From assembly GCA_963558965.1 (NCBI GenBank), contig CAUWIT010000003.1, forward strand, positions 1-64,000: a stretch of DNA of 64,000 bases, in the 5' to 3' direction. The notes below the pieces were generated by a model. It did no database searches. It saw only the letters and a list, made by a program, of their open reading frames with translations, and had not been told where the DNA came from. A program made the position numbers and the translations under genes. This document shows, one piece after another, positions 1 through 8,109 of the stretch (positions are counted from its first letter, which is position 1; the number at the start of each line of letters is the position of its first letter). This stretch comes from Gallibacter sp963558965 (GTDB taxonomy: Bacteria > Bacillota > Clostridia > Peptostreptococcales > Anaerovoracaceae).

Positions 1-50
1 ATGACCCCCTGCTTGTAAGGCAGATGCTCTCCCAGCTGAGCTATACGCCC
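1..50 (-). tRNA. tRNA-Val (UAC), 3' part cut by window edge
   Basis: Read on the minus strand from position 50, the acceptor 5' strand GGGCGTA is followed by a D-arm (GCTCAGCTGGGAGAGC) and an anticodon arm with loop CTTACAA, giving anticodon UAC (valine). The T-arm and 3' acceptor strand lie beyond the left edge. A consensus promoter sits about 60 bases upstream, so this is probably the first tRNA of a unit running leftwards out of the window. Confidence 0.93.
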
Positions 51-107
51 AAACAACTTCATAACGTATCGTGTCGTTTCTAAAACTTTTACCGAACACA
101 GTTACAT

Positions 108-136
108 ACTATATAGCATTTCGAGCAGTTTGTCAA
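108..136 (-). promoter_or_regulatory. Consensus promoter for the tRNA unit
   Basis: On the minus strand a perfect -35 TTGACA (131-136) is separated by 17 bases from -10 TATAGT (108-113). Transcription should start near 101, leaving a leader of about 50 bases before tRNA-Val. The near-consensus hexamers fit a stable-RNA promoter. Confidence 0.75.
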
Positions 137-233
137 CACCTTTTTTAAAGTTTTTTTAATTTCTTTTGCTAAGAAGCGAATTTTAAACTCTAAAAAGATG
201 ATGAATAACCAAACCGATCATTCTTAAACCACA

Positions 234-857
234 TCACACCTTAACTGTAGTTACTTCTTTGGAAACAACTTCTCCTGTTCCAGATGTAACACCTGCAAGG
301 TGCTCTATTATATTAGCAATATTTTCGGGTTCTGTCAAGAACTGAATTGTGATTTTTTCTGCAAATTCTATTTCACCTATATCAAATGGTTGATTTTTAG
401 CCATATTTTCAAAGATACTTAAATATTTATAATCTGTTTTATACTTTATTGAAGCCAATTCTTTTACTTCGCAAACCTGACCAGCCTCAAGTCCAAGTTT
501 TGCGCTGCTAGTATAAGCGCGCACCAATCCGCCTGTGCCTAGTTTTATGCCACCGAAATAACGAGTAACAACGACTACAACATTTGTCACTCCTTCATTT
601 ACAAGCATTTGCACTATAGGCGCACCTGAAGTTCCCTGAGGCTCTCCATCATCACTTGCCCACTGGATTTGAAATTTATCTCCAATCACCATAGCTGGCA
701 CGTTATGAGTCGCGCTCTTGTTCATATTTTTTATTTTTTTTATAAACTCATCTGCTTCTTCTCTGGTTTCAACAGGTTTAATATAAGTTATAAACCTTGA
801 TTTTTCAATAACTTGCTCCGCTACAGCTTCTTCTTTTATCGTTTTATATAGTATCAT
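234..857 (-). CDS. yvyE: YigZ/IMPACT family protein (UPF0029)
   Basis: This 207-residue protein has the conserved core of the YigZ/YvyE/IMPACT family: WASDDGEPQGTSGAP followed by TRYFGGIKLGTGGLVRAY, about residues 65-115, then a smaller C-terminal ferredoxin-like part. Length is normal for the bacterial family (about 200-215). The eukaryotic relative IMPACT regulates Gcn2; the bacterial role is not settled but is thought to be linked to translation. Its start lies inside the last codons of hflX (14-base overlap), so it is translated as the last gene of that short unit. No clear terminator was seen in the bases after it. Confidence 0.9.
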   Translation of the reverse strand: MILYKTIKEEAVAEQVIEKSRFITYIKPVETREEADEFIKKIKNMNKSATHNVPAMVIGDKFQIQWASDDGEPQGTSGAPIVQMLVNEGVTNVVVVVTRYFGGIKLGTGGLVRAYTSSAKLGLEAGQVCEVKELASIKYKTDYKYLSIFENMAKNQPFDIGEIEFAEKITIQFLTEPENIANIIEHLAGVTSGTGEVVSKEVTTVKV

Positions 858-2124
858 ATTTCTTCACTCTATTATAATCCGTCTCTGATAATTCAACTTT
901 AATCAATGTGCCCTTTTCTTCGTATTCCATATTTGCAACCGTGCCTTTTTCGCACACATATGACACTATGTCGCCTCTATCATAAGGAATTAAAAGCTCG
1001 CAAACTATATTGTCTGCAAAAATTCTTTCCTTGATCATATCGAGCAAAACGTCCATATTGTCGCCTTTTTTAGCAGAAACACAAATATGATCACATCCGC
1101 TGGCATCTATTATTTCATTTTCAACTAAATCACACTTGTTGTATACGACTATTTTTTCTTTTTCCCCTGCGCCAAGTTGCTTTATTACATCTTCAGTAAC
1201 TTCAATCTGAAAGTCATAATTTTCGTATGAAGCGTCGACAACATGCACAAGTAAATCTGCATACAAAACTTCCTCCAAAGTCGCCTTAAAGGCATTTACA
1301 AGGCTGTGAGGTAGCTTACTAACAAACCCTACTGTGTCTATAAGAATGAATTCTTTTTTGTCGTCAAGCTTTATATTTCTTTGCTGCACGTCAAGAGTCG
1401 CAAAAAGCATGTCCTTTGAACCTACGGTTTTATCTTCCTTTTCGATATCGGATAAAATTTTGTTCATTATAGCTGATTTGCCTGCGTTAGTGTATCCAAC
1501 CAAAGCCACTACAGGTATTTCGCTTTTTTCCCTTTTAGCACGTTGCACACTTCTAGTAGCTGTTAAATGCTTAAGTTCATCTTTTATATCGTCCATTCTC
1601 TTAGCGATATGTCTTCTATCGGTTTCCAGTTTCTTTTCCCCTGGCCCTCTAGTTCCAATACCCCCACCAAGTCTTGAAAGGGACTTACCAAATCCTAAAA
1701 GTCTAGGCATACGATATTGAAGCTGCGCTAGTTCCACCTGAAGTTTACCTTCCCTTGATGTTGCTCTTGAAGCAAAAATATCTAGTACAAGAATGGTTCT
1801 GTCGATTACTCGCACTCCTGTTGTTTCTTCAAGGTTTCTTATTTGCATACCCGAAAGCTCATCATTGAAAATAACTGTGTCAGCTCCCATATTTTCGCAC
1901 ATCTGGGCTAGCTCCTCAACTTTGCCCTTGCCAATATATGTGCCAGTGTTAATCTTTTCCATTTTTTGAACCATAACACCGAGAACTTCGCCACCAGCTG
2001 CCTCAGCTAAACCTGCTAATTCTTCCATTGAATAATCTATATTTTCTTTTTTATAAACTCCAACCAGTATTGCATTGCACTGGTCTTCTCTTACTATCTC
2101 ATTGTCTTCATTAAATTTAACCAT
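844..2124 (-). CDS. hflX: GTPase HflX
   Basis: HflX is a ribosome-associated GTPase that splits or rescues stalled ribosomes. The 426 residues show the N-terminal HflX domain, the glycine-rich linker (SRLGGGIGTRGPGEKKLETDRR, of which GGGIGTRGPGEKKLE is diagnostic), a coiled segment, then the G domain with G1 GYTNAGKS, G3 DTVGF and G4 NKCD. The start is uncertain in one respect: the only Shine-Dalgarno-like AAGGTG lies 15 bases upstream, inside the hairpin at 2130-2167, and no in-frame alternative exists. It overlaps yvyE downstream. The call is firm; the initiation mechanism is open. Confidence 0.95.
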   Translation of the reverse strand: MVKFNEDNEIVREDQCNAILVGVYKKENIDYSMEELAGLAEAAGGEVLGVMVQKMEKINTGTYIGKGKVEELAQMCENMGADTVIFNDELSGMQIRNLEETTGVRVIDRTILVLDIFASRATSREGKLQVELAQLQYRMPRLLGFGKSLSRLGGGIGTRGPGEKKLETDRRHIAKRMDDIKDELKHLTATRSVQRAKREKSEIPVVALVGYTNAGKSAIMNKILSDIEKEDKTVGSKDMLFATLDVQQRNIKLDDKKEFILIDTVGFVSKLPHSLVNAFKATLEEVLYADLLVHVVDASYENYDFQIEVTEDVIKQLGAGEKEKIVVYNKCDLVENEIIDASGCDHICVSAKKGDNMDVLLDMIKERIFADNIVCELLIPYDRGDIVSYVCEKGTVANMEYEEKGTLIKVELSETDYNRVKKYDTI

Positions 2125-2129
2125 ATAAA

Positions 2130-2167
2130 AACATTAAAACACCTTGAGCAATTAGTCAAGGTGTTTT
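2130..2167 (-). terminator. Intrinsic terminator after codY, with a possible hflX promoter inside
   Basis: Arms AAAACACCTTGA (2136-2147) and TCAAGGTGTTTT (2156-2167) form a 12-bp stem with an 8-base loop; U-rich sequence follows in both directions. On the minus strand it would end codY transcription. The same DNA contains TTGACT, 17 bases, TAATGT, ending six bases before the hflX ATG. Confidence 0.75.
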
Positions 2168-2184
2168 TTTGTCGCATAAAATCA

Positions 2185-2961
2185 TTATTCTTCTATTTCC
2201 AAAACATCCAAAAGTTTATCGTTAATAACTTTGATATGTGTTCCTTTCATACCTAAAGATTTTGATTCAATTACTCCTGCACTTTCTAATTTTCTAAGTG
2301 CATTTACTATTACTGATCTAGTTATGCTAGATTTGTCAGCTATACGACTTGCTACTAGGATACCTTCTGTACCATCAAGTTCTTCGAAAATCTTTTTAAC
2401 AGCTTCGTTTTCAGAATAAGAAAGAGTACCAATAGCCATTTTAACTACTTCTTCGTTTCTTATGCTTTCTTCTTTTTCAAGTGTTTTTTTACGCTGAATT
2501 TCAAGGCCTACGGCAGTTGCTCCTATTTCAGCTAAAGCTATATCTTCTTCGCTAAATAAAGGCTCATATCTTGTCATAAGCAATGTTCCGTATCTTTCCC
2601 CGCCCCCTAGTACAGGAATAATCATATGAATCTTGTTTTTTGTTTCTTCATCGTTTTTAAAGAATTTCAAAACTTCGTCTCCTGTAAAGTTGGCTTTTGT
2701 TTCTGTAATTTTAAGCATCTGTTCATTGTATTCCTTTGGTAATACCTCAACACCTCTATTTTCATCTAAAATTAAGCTGCTGTCTTCCTTTACCATAAGG
2801 TGACATCCTAATATTTTGCCTTTTAAATTTGAAAGATATACATTTGCATCTGTTAATTCCCCTAAAATTTCACATAGCTCGTTAAAAGAAAAAACTCCTT
2901 TTGGAGCTTCCTGAAGTACCCAGTTTAGCTTCCTTACTTTAGTTAATATGCTTTTTTCCAT
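2185..2961 (-). CDS. codY: GTP- and branched-chain-amino-acid-sensing global repressor CodY
   Basis: CodY represses nutrient-acquisition and biosynthesis genes when GTP and branched-chain amino acids are plentiful. The 258 residues match the family's usual length (about 259): an N-terminal GAF sensor domain, a connecting helix, then the C-terminal winged HTH with the hallmark SSITRSVIVNALRKLESAGV and SLGMKGTHIKV near residues 205-250. It keeps the classical Firmicute position immediately after hslU, but a terminator (2989-3021) and its own promoter and CodY-like box (3018-3084) separate it from that operon. Ribosome-binding site AAAGGAG. Confidence 0.97.
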   Translation of the reverse strand: MEKSILTKVRKLNWVLQEAPKGVFSFNELCEILGELTDANVYLSNLKGKILGCHLMVKEDSSLILDENRGVEVLPKEYNEQMLKITETKANFTGDEVLKFFKNDEETKNKIHMIIPVLGGGERYGTLLMTRYEPLFSEEDIALAEIGATAVGLEIQRKKTLEKEESIRNEEVVKMAIGTLSYSENEAVKKIFEELDGTEGILVASRIADKSSITRSVIVNALRKLESAGVIESKSLGMKGTHIKVINDKLLDVLEIEE

Positions 2962-2988
2962 ACTGCATTTCTCCTTTTTTCACAAAAT

Positions 2989-3021
2989 AAAATACTGGCA
3001 AACATGTACTTGCCAGTATTT
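2989..3021 (-). terminator. Intrinsic terminator after hslU
   Basis: Arms AATACTGGCAA (2991-3001) and TTGCCAGTATT (3010-3020) pair perfectly over 11 bp; the minus-strand transcript then reads TTTTATTTTG. It lies between hslU and codY, only about 28 bases before the codY start, and overlaps the proposed codY -10. Confidence 0.8.
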
Positions 3022-3084
3022 TACTATAAATTGCTATTTAATTTCAACATATTTAACTGAATTTTTCTAAAATTTTAGAAAATT
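3018..3084 (-). promoter_or_regulatory. codY promoter with CodY-like box
   Basis: On the minus strand TTGAAA (3042-3047), 18 bases, TAAAAT (3018-3023) forms a plausible promoter. Just upstream, 3070-3084 reads AATTTTCTAAAATTT, matching 13 of 15 positions of the published CodY consensus AATTTTCWGAAAATT. This suggests autoregulation. AT-rich DNA gives chance matches, so confidence is limited. Confidence 0.5.
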
Positions 3085-3096
3085 CTATCTAATTAG

Positions 3097-4542
3097 TTAT
3101 AGAATGTATTTGTCAAGATCTTCAGCGTGTATCTTTTCTTTGAATTTGTCATCTACGTATTCTTTGTCGATTACAAATCTATCTTCATCCATATCAGGAA
3201 TATTAAATGAAATGTCTTCCAATAGTTTTTCTAAAATTGTATGTAAACGTCTTGCACCAATATTTTCAGTCTGTTCATTCATCAAGAATGCCATACGTGC
3301 GATTTCTGCAATTGCATCGTCTGTAAACTCTATTTCAACTCCTTCTGTTTCTAAAAGAGCCTTTTGCTGTTTGATTATAGCATTTTCTGGTACTGTTAAG
3401 ATTTTCAAGAATGCCTCTTCAGTTAGATTTTCCAATTCTACTCTAATTGGGAATCTTCCCTGAAGTTCTGGTATTAAATCTGTTGGTTTAGCAGTATGGA
3501 ATGCTCCAGCACCGATAAATAGTATATGATCTGTTTTTACTGGGCCATGTTTTGTATTTACAACACTACCTTCAACGATTGGTAAAATATCTCTCTGTAC
3601 CCCTTCTCTTGAAACATCTCCACCTGTTCTGTAACTTGAACCAGATGCGATTTTATCGATTTCATCGATAAAGATAATACCGTTTTGTTCTGCATTTCTC
3701 AATGCATCTTCAACAACCTGATCCATATCGATTAGATTTTGAGCTTCTTCTTCTCTTAATATTTTTCTAGCTTCTTTAACTTTTACTCTCTTGTTTTTTG
3801 TCTTTTTAGGCATCATATCACCAAAGATATTACCAATAGCAATTGTCATACCTTCGTTGCCCATATCTAGTTCGTTACCTTTTGGTGCACTAGTTACCTG
3901 TATTTCGATATACTGTTCTTCTAGCTGTCCATCTCTTAGCTGCTGTCTAACCTGTTCTCTAGCTAAATCAATATCTCCTGCTGCTTTTTCAGCATTTTCT
4001 GCTTCTTTTTTTGCAAGATCTTCTTCGTACTGCTGTTTCTGACTTACATATCCACCGCTGCTTAAAATAAAGTCAAATGGATTTTGAGCTGTTCCTTTTT
4101 CTTTTTTGTCTTTGCTTCCAGGAACTAAAGCTTCTACTATTTTTTCTTCTGCTAATTCATCTGCAATAGAATACTTTTCTTCAAGTCTTGACTGTTTTGT
4201 AATACGGATTGAAGCTTCAACTAAGTCTCTTACCATTGAGTCTACATCTCTACCAACATATCCTACTTCTGTAAATTTAGTTGCTTCAACTTTTACAAAT
4301 GGAGCGTCCATTAGTTTTGCTAGTCTTCTAGCGATTTCAGTTTTACCAACACCTGTAGGTCCCATCATCAAAATGTTTTTAGGTGTTATTTCTTCTTGAA
4401 GTTCTTCTGATAATAGACTTCTTCTATATCTATTTCTTAAAGCTACTGCTACTGATTTTTTTGCTTCATCTTGACCTATAATGTATTTGTCTAAAACATC
4501 TACAATTTCTCTAGGTGTCATATTGTATAATTTATTCGCCAT
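3097..4542 (-). CDS. hslU: ATP-dependent protease ATPase subunit HslU (ClpY)
   Basis: HslU is the hexameric AAA+ unfoldase that feeds substrates to the HslV peptidase. Visible are the N-terminal TPREIVDVLDKYIIGQ, Walker A GPTGVGKT (residues 61-68), the central I domain rich in charged residues (about 110-240), Walker B IIFIDEID and the C-terminal sensor-2 arginine region GARRL. The end DLDKYIL resembles the conserved C-terminal tail that docks into HslV. Length 481 is slightly above the usual 440-470 because of the I domain. It follows hslV after 11 bases in the same operon. Confidence 0.97.
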   Translation of the reverse strand: MANKLYNMTPREIVDVLDKYIIGQDEAKKSVAVALRNRYRRSLLSEELQEEITPKNILMMGPTGVGKTEIARRLAKLMDAPFVKVEATKFTEVGYVGRDVDSMVRDLVEASIRITKQSRLEEKYSIADELAEEKIVEALVPGSKDKKEKGTAQNPFDFILSSGGYVSQKQQYEEDLAKKEAENAEKAAGDIDLAREQVRQQLRDGQLEEQYIEIQVTSAPKGNELDMGNEGMTIAIGNIFGDMMPKKTKNKRVKVKEARKILREEEAQNLIDMDQVVEDALRNAEQNGIIFIDEIDKIASGSSYRTGGDVSREGVQRDILPIVEGSVVNTKHGPVKTDHILFIGAGAFHTAKPTDLIPELQGRFPIRVELENLTEEAFLKILTVPENAIIKQQKALLETEGVEIEFTDDAIAEIARMAFLMNEQTENIGARRLHTILEKLLEDISFNIPDMDEDRFVIDKEYVDDKFKEKIHAEDLDKYIL

Positions 4543-4553
4543 TGTTACGCCTC

Positions 4554-5093
4554 CTATAGTTTTTCTACTGAAATATGGTCATTTGTGTATACGCAAATTG
4601 AAGATGCGATTTTTAGTGATTCTCTCACTACGTCTTCTGCACACATATCAGTATGATTATATAAAGCGTTTGCAGCAGAATACGCATAGTTACCACCTGA
4701 ACCGATTGCAACGAAATCCTGGTCTGGCTCGATTACTTCGCCATTCCCAGAAATCAATAGCATTGAGTCTTTATCTACAGCAATCATAAGAGCTTCTAAA
4801 CCTCTCATGCCTTTATCTGATCTCCAAAGCTGTGCTAAGGCAACTGCTGCTCTCTTTAGGTTACCACCATGTTCTTCTAACTTCTTTTCAAATTTTTCAG
4901 TCAATGAAAAGGCATCTGCTACTGAACCTGCAAATCCAGTTAGAACCTGATCTCTATAGATTTTTCTAACTTTTTTTGCTCCGTTTTTCATAATTGCAGT
5001 TTCTCCCATTGTTACCTGACCGTCACCACCGATGCATACATCGTTAGGTCCTCTTCTAACTGCACAAATTGTAGTTGCATGAAATTCTACCAT
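4554..5093 (-). CDS. hslV: ATP-dependent protease peptidase subunit HslV (ClpQ)
   Basis: HslV is the threonine peptidase that partners HslU. The 179 residues carry the beta-type proteasome fold motif GDGQVTMG, the lysine of MKNGAKKVRKIY and GFAGSVADAF. By alignment with E. coli HslV (TTIVSVRR) the catalytic threonine is residue 7 here, after MVEFHA, as in the Bacillus protein, which has a comparable N-terminal extension. The gene starts two bases after the topA stop, indicating translational coupling. The neighbours topA and hslU give the standard Firmicute order minus trmFO and xerC. Confidence 0.96.
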   Translation of the reverse strand: MVEFHATTICAVRRGPNDVCIGGDGQVTMGETAIMKNGAKKVRKIYRDQVLTGFAGSVADAFSLTEKFEKKLEEHGGNLKRAAVALAQLWRSDKGMRGLEALMIAVDKDSMLLISGNGEVIEPDQDFVAIGSGGNYAYSAANALYNHTDMCAEDVVRESLKIASSICVYTNDHISVEKL

Positions 5094-5095
5094 GT

Positions 5096-7180
5096 TTACT
5101 CCTCCACTTTCTCTTTGTAATCACATTCACTATTTGAACATACTAAGCCTTCAAATCTCTTTGTCTTTTTCTCAGTCAACAATGCACCGCATTTTGGACA
5201 TTTTTTATTAACCGGTTTATCCCAGTATGACTGATCGCAATCAGGATATCCACTACATCCATAGAAAATTTTGCCTCTACGGCTTTTCTTTTCTACCAAA
5301 TCTTTGCCACATTTTGGACATTGCACACCTATTTTTACTACTATAGGTTTTGTATTTTTACATTCGGGGTATCCGCTGCAGGCAAGGAAATCTCCAAACC
5401 TACCATGTTTTTTCACCATGTATTTACCACAAAGTTCACATTTTATATCAGTTACTTCTACTTCCTCTTCAATTTTTTCAATTTCTTTATCTGCTCTTTC
5501 TATTTGCTTAGCAAAAGGACCGTAAAAGTCTCTTAAAATGTCTTTCCAATCTTCTATTTCAAATCCTACTTCGTCTAACTTTTCTTCCATTTCAGCCGTA
5601 AATCCAGTGTCTACAATTTCATCAAAATACTCTGATAAAAGATTGATTACAGTAAAACCAAGATCTGTTGGACAAAGACTTTTTTTCATTCTCTTTATAT
5701 ATCTTCTATCTATAAGAGTACCTACAATCGGCGCATAAGTACTTGGTCTACCTATGTTTAATTCCTCTAAAGTTTTTACTAGAGAGGCTTCTGTAAATCT
5801 TGCAGGTGGCTGAGTGAAGCACTGTTCTTCATTTATATACTCTACATCTAGTTTTTGACCTTCTTTTAATTCAGGTAAAAGCAAATCTTCATCTCTATCC
5901 TGTTTATAGACTTTTAAATAACCATCGAAGATTAATTGTGAACCAGTTGCTCTAAATTTGTAATCTCCATTTACAATGTCAACTCCAACATTTTTGTATT
6001 GAGCGTTTTTCATCTGGCTTGCTACAAATCTGTTCCAAATCAATTTATAAAGTTTGTATTGATCTGTTGTCAATGAATCTTTTATTTCATCTGGAACTAA
6101 ATTTACATTTGATGGTCTTATACCTTCGTGAGCGTCCTGTGCTTCTTTCCTCTTATTTTCGTATTTATTTCCTTCGTAATATTTTTCACCGTAGCGATCT
6201 ATTATAAATTCCTTAGCGGCAAATCTTGCTTCATCTGAAATACGTGTTGAGTCTGTTCTAATATATGATACAAGACCTATCATACCAACACCTTTTATTT
6301 CTACACCTTCATATAGCTGCTGAGCAATCTGCATAGTTTTTTTAGTATTGAAATTTATTTTGTTAGAACTGTCTTGCTGTAAACTACTTGTAGTATATGG
6401 AGCATATGGTTTTCTCTGACGATTTTTTGATTCTATTTTATCTACTATAAAATCTTTTTGGTTTAACTCTGCTACAATATTGTTACTTTGTTCCTTATTT
6501 GAAATTTTAATTTTATCCCCTTTGTATGAGTTTAATTTAGCTTCAAAATTTTTCTCAGCAGAAAAACCTGAAGTTATATTCCAATACTCTTCAGGTATAA
6601 ATGCGTTTATTTCATTTTCTCTGTCGCAAATAATTTTAAGAGCTGCTGACTGCACTCTGCCCGCACTTAGTCCTCTTCTTACTTTTCTCCATAAAAGAGG
6701 GCTGATTGAATATCCTACAATTCTATCTAATACACGTCTTGCTTGCTGTGCATCAACAAGTTCCATCTGTATAGGTCTAGGATTTTTTACAGCATTTTTT
6801 ACCGCATCCTTTGTAATTTCATTAAATACAATACGGCATGGTTCTTCTGGATCTATTTGCAATAAGTAAGCTAGATGCCATGAAATCGCTTCTCCTTCTC
6901 TATCCGGGTCGGTAGCAAGATATACGCGTTTCGCAGCCTTTGCTTCCTTTTTTAATTCTTTTATCTTATCTCCTTTTCCCCTAATATTTATATATTGTGG
7001 TTCAAAATCGTTTTCTAAATCTATGCCCATTTTGCTTTTAGGCAAATCTCTAACGTGTCCCGCTGAAGCAATAACCTTATAACTGCTTCCCAAAAACTTA
7101 CCAATAGTCTTTGCTTTTGACGGTGACTCTACGATTACTAGATTTTTTTTTCGTGTTGTTTTTTTCTTTGCAGTTGCCAT
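5096..7180 (-). CDS. topA: DNA topoisomerase I
   Basis: Type IA topoisomerase that relaxes negative supercoils. The TOPRIM domain opens with VIVESPSKAKTI and includes TDPDREGEAISWH; the active tyrosine is in GLVSYIRTDSTR (Tyr306 counting from the chosen start). Three C-terminal four-cysteine zinc modules follow (each CxxCG...C...C, roughly from residues 580, 630 and 670 on). The first in-frame start is a TTG one codon earlier; ATG at 7180 has AAAGGGAG seven bases upstream and is preferred. 694 residues is typical. It lies between dprA and hslV. Confidence 0.97.
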   Translation of the reverse strand: MATAKKKTTRKKNLVIVESPSKAKTIGKFLGSSYKVIASAGHVRDLPKSKMGIDLENDFEPQYINIRGKGDKIKELKKEAKAAKRVYLATDPDREGEAISWHLAYLLQIDPEEPCRIVFNEITKDAVKNAVKNPRPIQMELVDAQQARRVLDRIVGYSISPLLWRKVRRGLSAGRVQSAALKIICDRENEINAFIPEEYWNITSGFSAEKNFEAKLNSYKGDKIKISNKEQSNNIVAELNQKDFIVDKIESKNRQRKPYAPYTTSSLQQDSSNKINFNTKKTMQIAQQLYEGVEIKGVGMIGLVSYIRTDSTRISDEARFAAKEFIIDRYGEKYYEGNKYENKRKEAQDAHEGIRPSNVNLVPDEIKDSLTTDQYKLYKLIWNRFVASQMKNAQYKNVGVDIVNGDYKFRATGSQLIFDGYLKVYKQDRDEDLLLPELKEGQKLDVEYINEEQCFTQPPARFTEASLVKTLEELNIGRPSTYAPIVGTLIDRRYIKRMKKSLCPTDLGFTVINLLSEYFDEIVDTGFTAEMEEKLDEVGFEIEDWKDILRDFYGPFAKQIERADKEIEKIEEEVEVTDIKCELCGKYMVKKHGRFGDFLACSGYPECKNTKPIVVKIGVQCPKCGKDLVEKKSRRGKIFYGCSGYPDCDQSYWDKPVNKKCPKCGALLTEKKTKRFEGLVCSNSECDYKEKVEE

Positions 7181-7239
7181 CAAAGTACTCCCTTTATAAA
7201 TATTTTTACTACTAGCATAGAATTATATGCGTTTTTCTG

Positions 7240-8109
7240 TTATTTTGCAACAAAAACTTTTCCAAGGGAAGTACAAACCACTCCTTTCATCTCCAAAATA
7301 GTTATTATTCCATTTATCTCAGGTGGCCTTTTTCCCATTTCTACACAAAGTTTTTCAATAGGAACTTCACCTCTACCTTGTATGTGATTTAGCACCTCTT
7401 TTTCACTATCGCTTAACTCTATATTTTTAAATTCGATAGTTCCATTTATGCCGATGTATTGCAGTACATCATCCATTACAACTATAGGCATAGCTCCATC
7501 TTGCAATAGTTTATTACTGCCCATACAATAAGCGCTATTTATATTTCCAGGGACTGCTGCGATTTTTTTATTCATATCTTGTCCCTGCTGAGCAGTATTT
7601 AAAGCTCCGCTGCCAACTCCAGCTTCACATACTACTATCATCTCAGATAAAGCTGAAATTATCCTATTTCTCATTGGAAATCTCCATGCAGCACCTTCAA
7701 CTCCCGGCTCGTATTCGGATATAACTAAGCCTTCGTGTGCTATATGGTCTTTTAAACTCCAGTTTTCCGCTGGATAACATTTGTCTATGCCTGTACCTAA
7801 AACCGCTATAGTTTTTCCTGTACCTTCACTATTTAATGCTCCACTATGAGCTGCTGTATCTATACCTTTTGCCATACCACTTACGACTGCTACATCTGCT
7901 CGAGCCAGTTTTTCTGAAATATTTCGAGCAACCCACCTGCCATACTGACTTGTACGCCTTGAACCAACCACAGCAACCATTCTCTTTTTAAAAATTTCTA
8001 AATTTCCAAGACAGTAAAGCTGTTTAGGTCTATCTTTATATTTTCTAAGCTGCTCTGGATATATTTCATCTTCTGGAGTAATTTTTGTATATATGCCCAC
8101 TTTTTCCAT
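7240..8109 (-). CDS. dprA: DNA-processing protein DprA (Smf)
   Basis: DprA loads RecA onto incoming single-stranded DNA during natural transformation. The Rossmann-like core shows VAVVGSRRTSQYG, VVSGMAKGIDTAAH, TIAVLGTGID-CYP and FPMRNRIISALS; the usual SGSLITA loop appears as GSGALNTA. A winged-helix DprA C-terminal domain follows from about residue 220. Length 289 is short but normal, since the N-terminal SAM domain is absent or reduced. Start and yifB stop overlap as TAATG. With yifB/comM this suggests that DNA-uptake genes are kept in the operon, but no other competence gene is in view. Confidence 0.94.
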   Translation of the reverse strand: MEKVGIYTKITPEDEIYPEQLRKYKDRPKQLYCLGNLEIFKKRMVAVVGSRRTSQYGRWVARNISEKLARADVAVVSGMAKGIDTAAHSGALNSEGTGKTIAVLGTGIDKCYPAENWSLKDHIAHEGLVISEYEPGVEGAAWRFPMRNRIISALSEMIVVCEAGVGSGALNTAQQGQDMNKKIAAVPGNINSAYCMGSNKLLQDGAMPIVVMDDVLQYIGINGTIEFKNIELSDSEKEVLNHIQGRGEVPIEKLCVEMGKRPPEINGIITILEMKGVVCTSLGKVFVAK

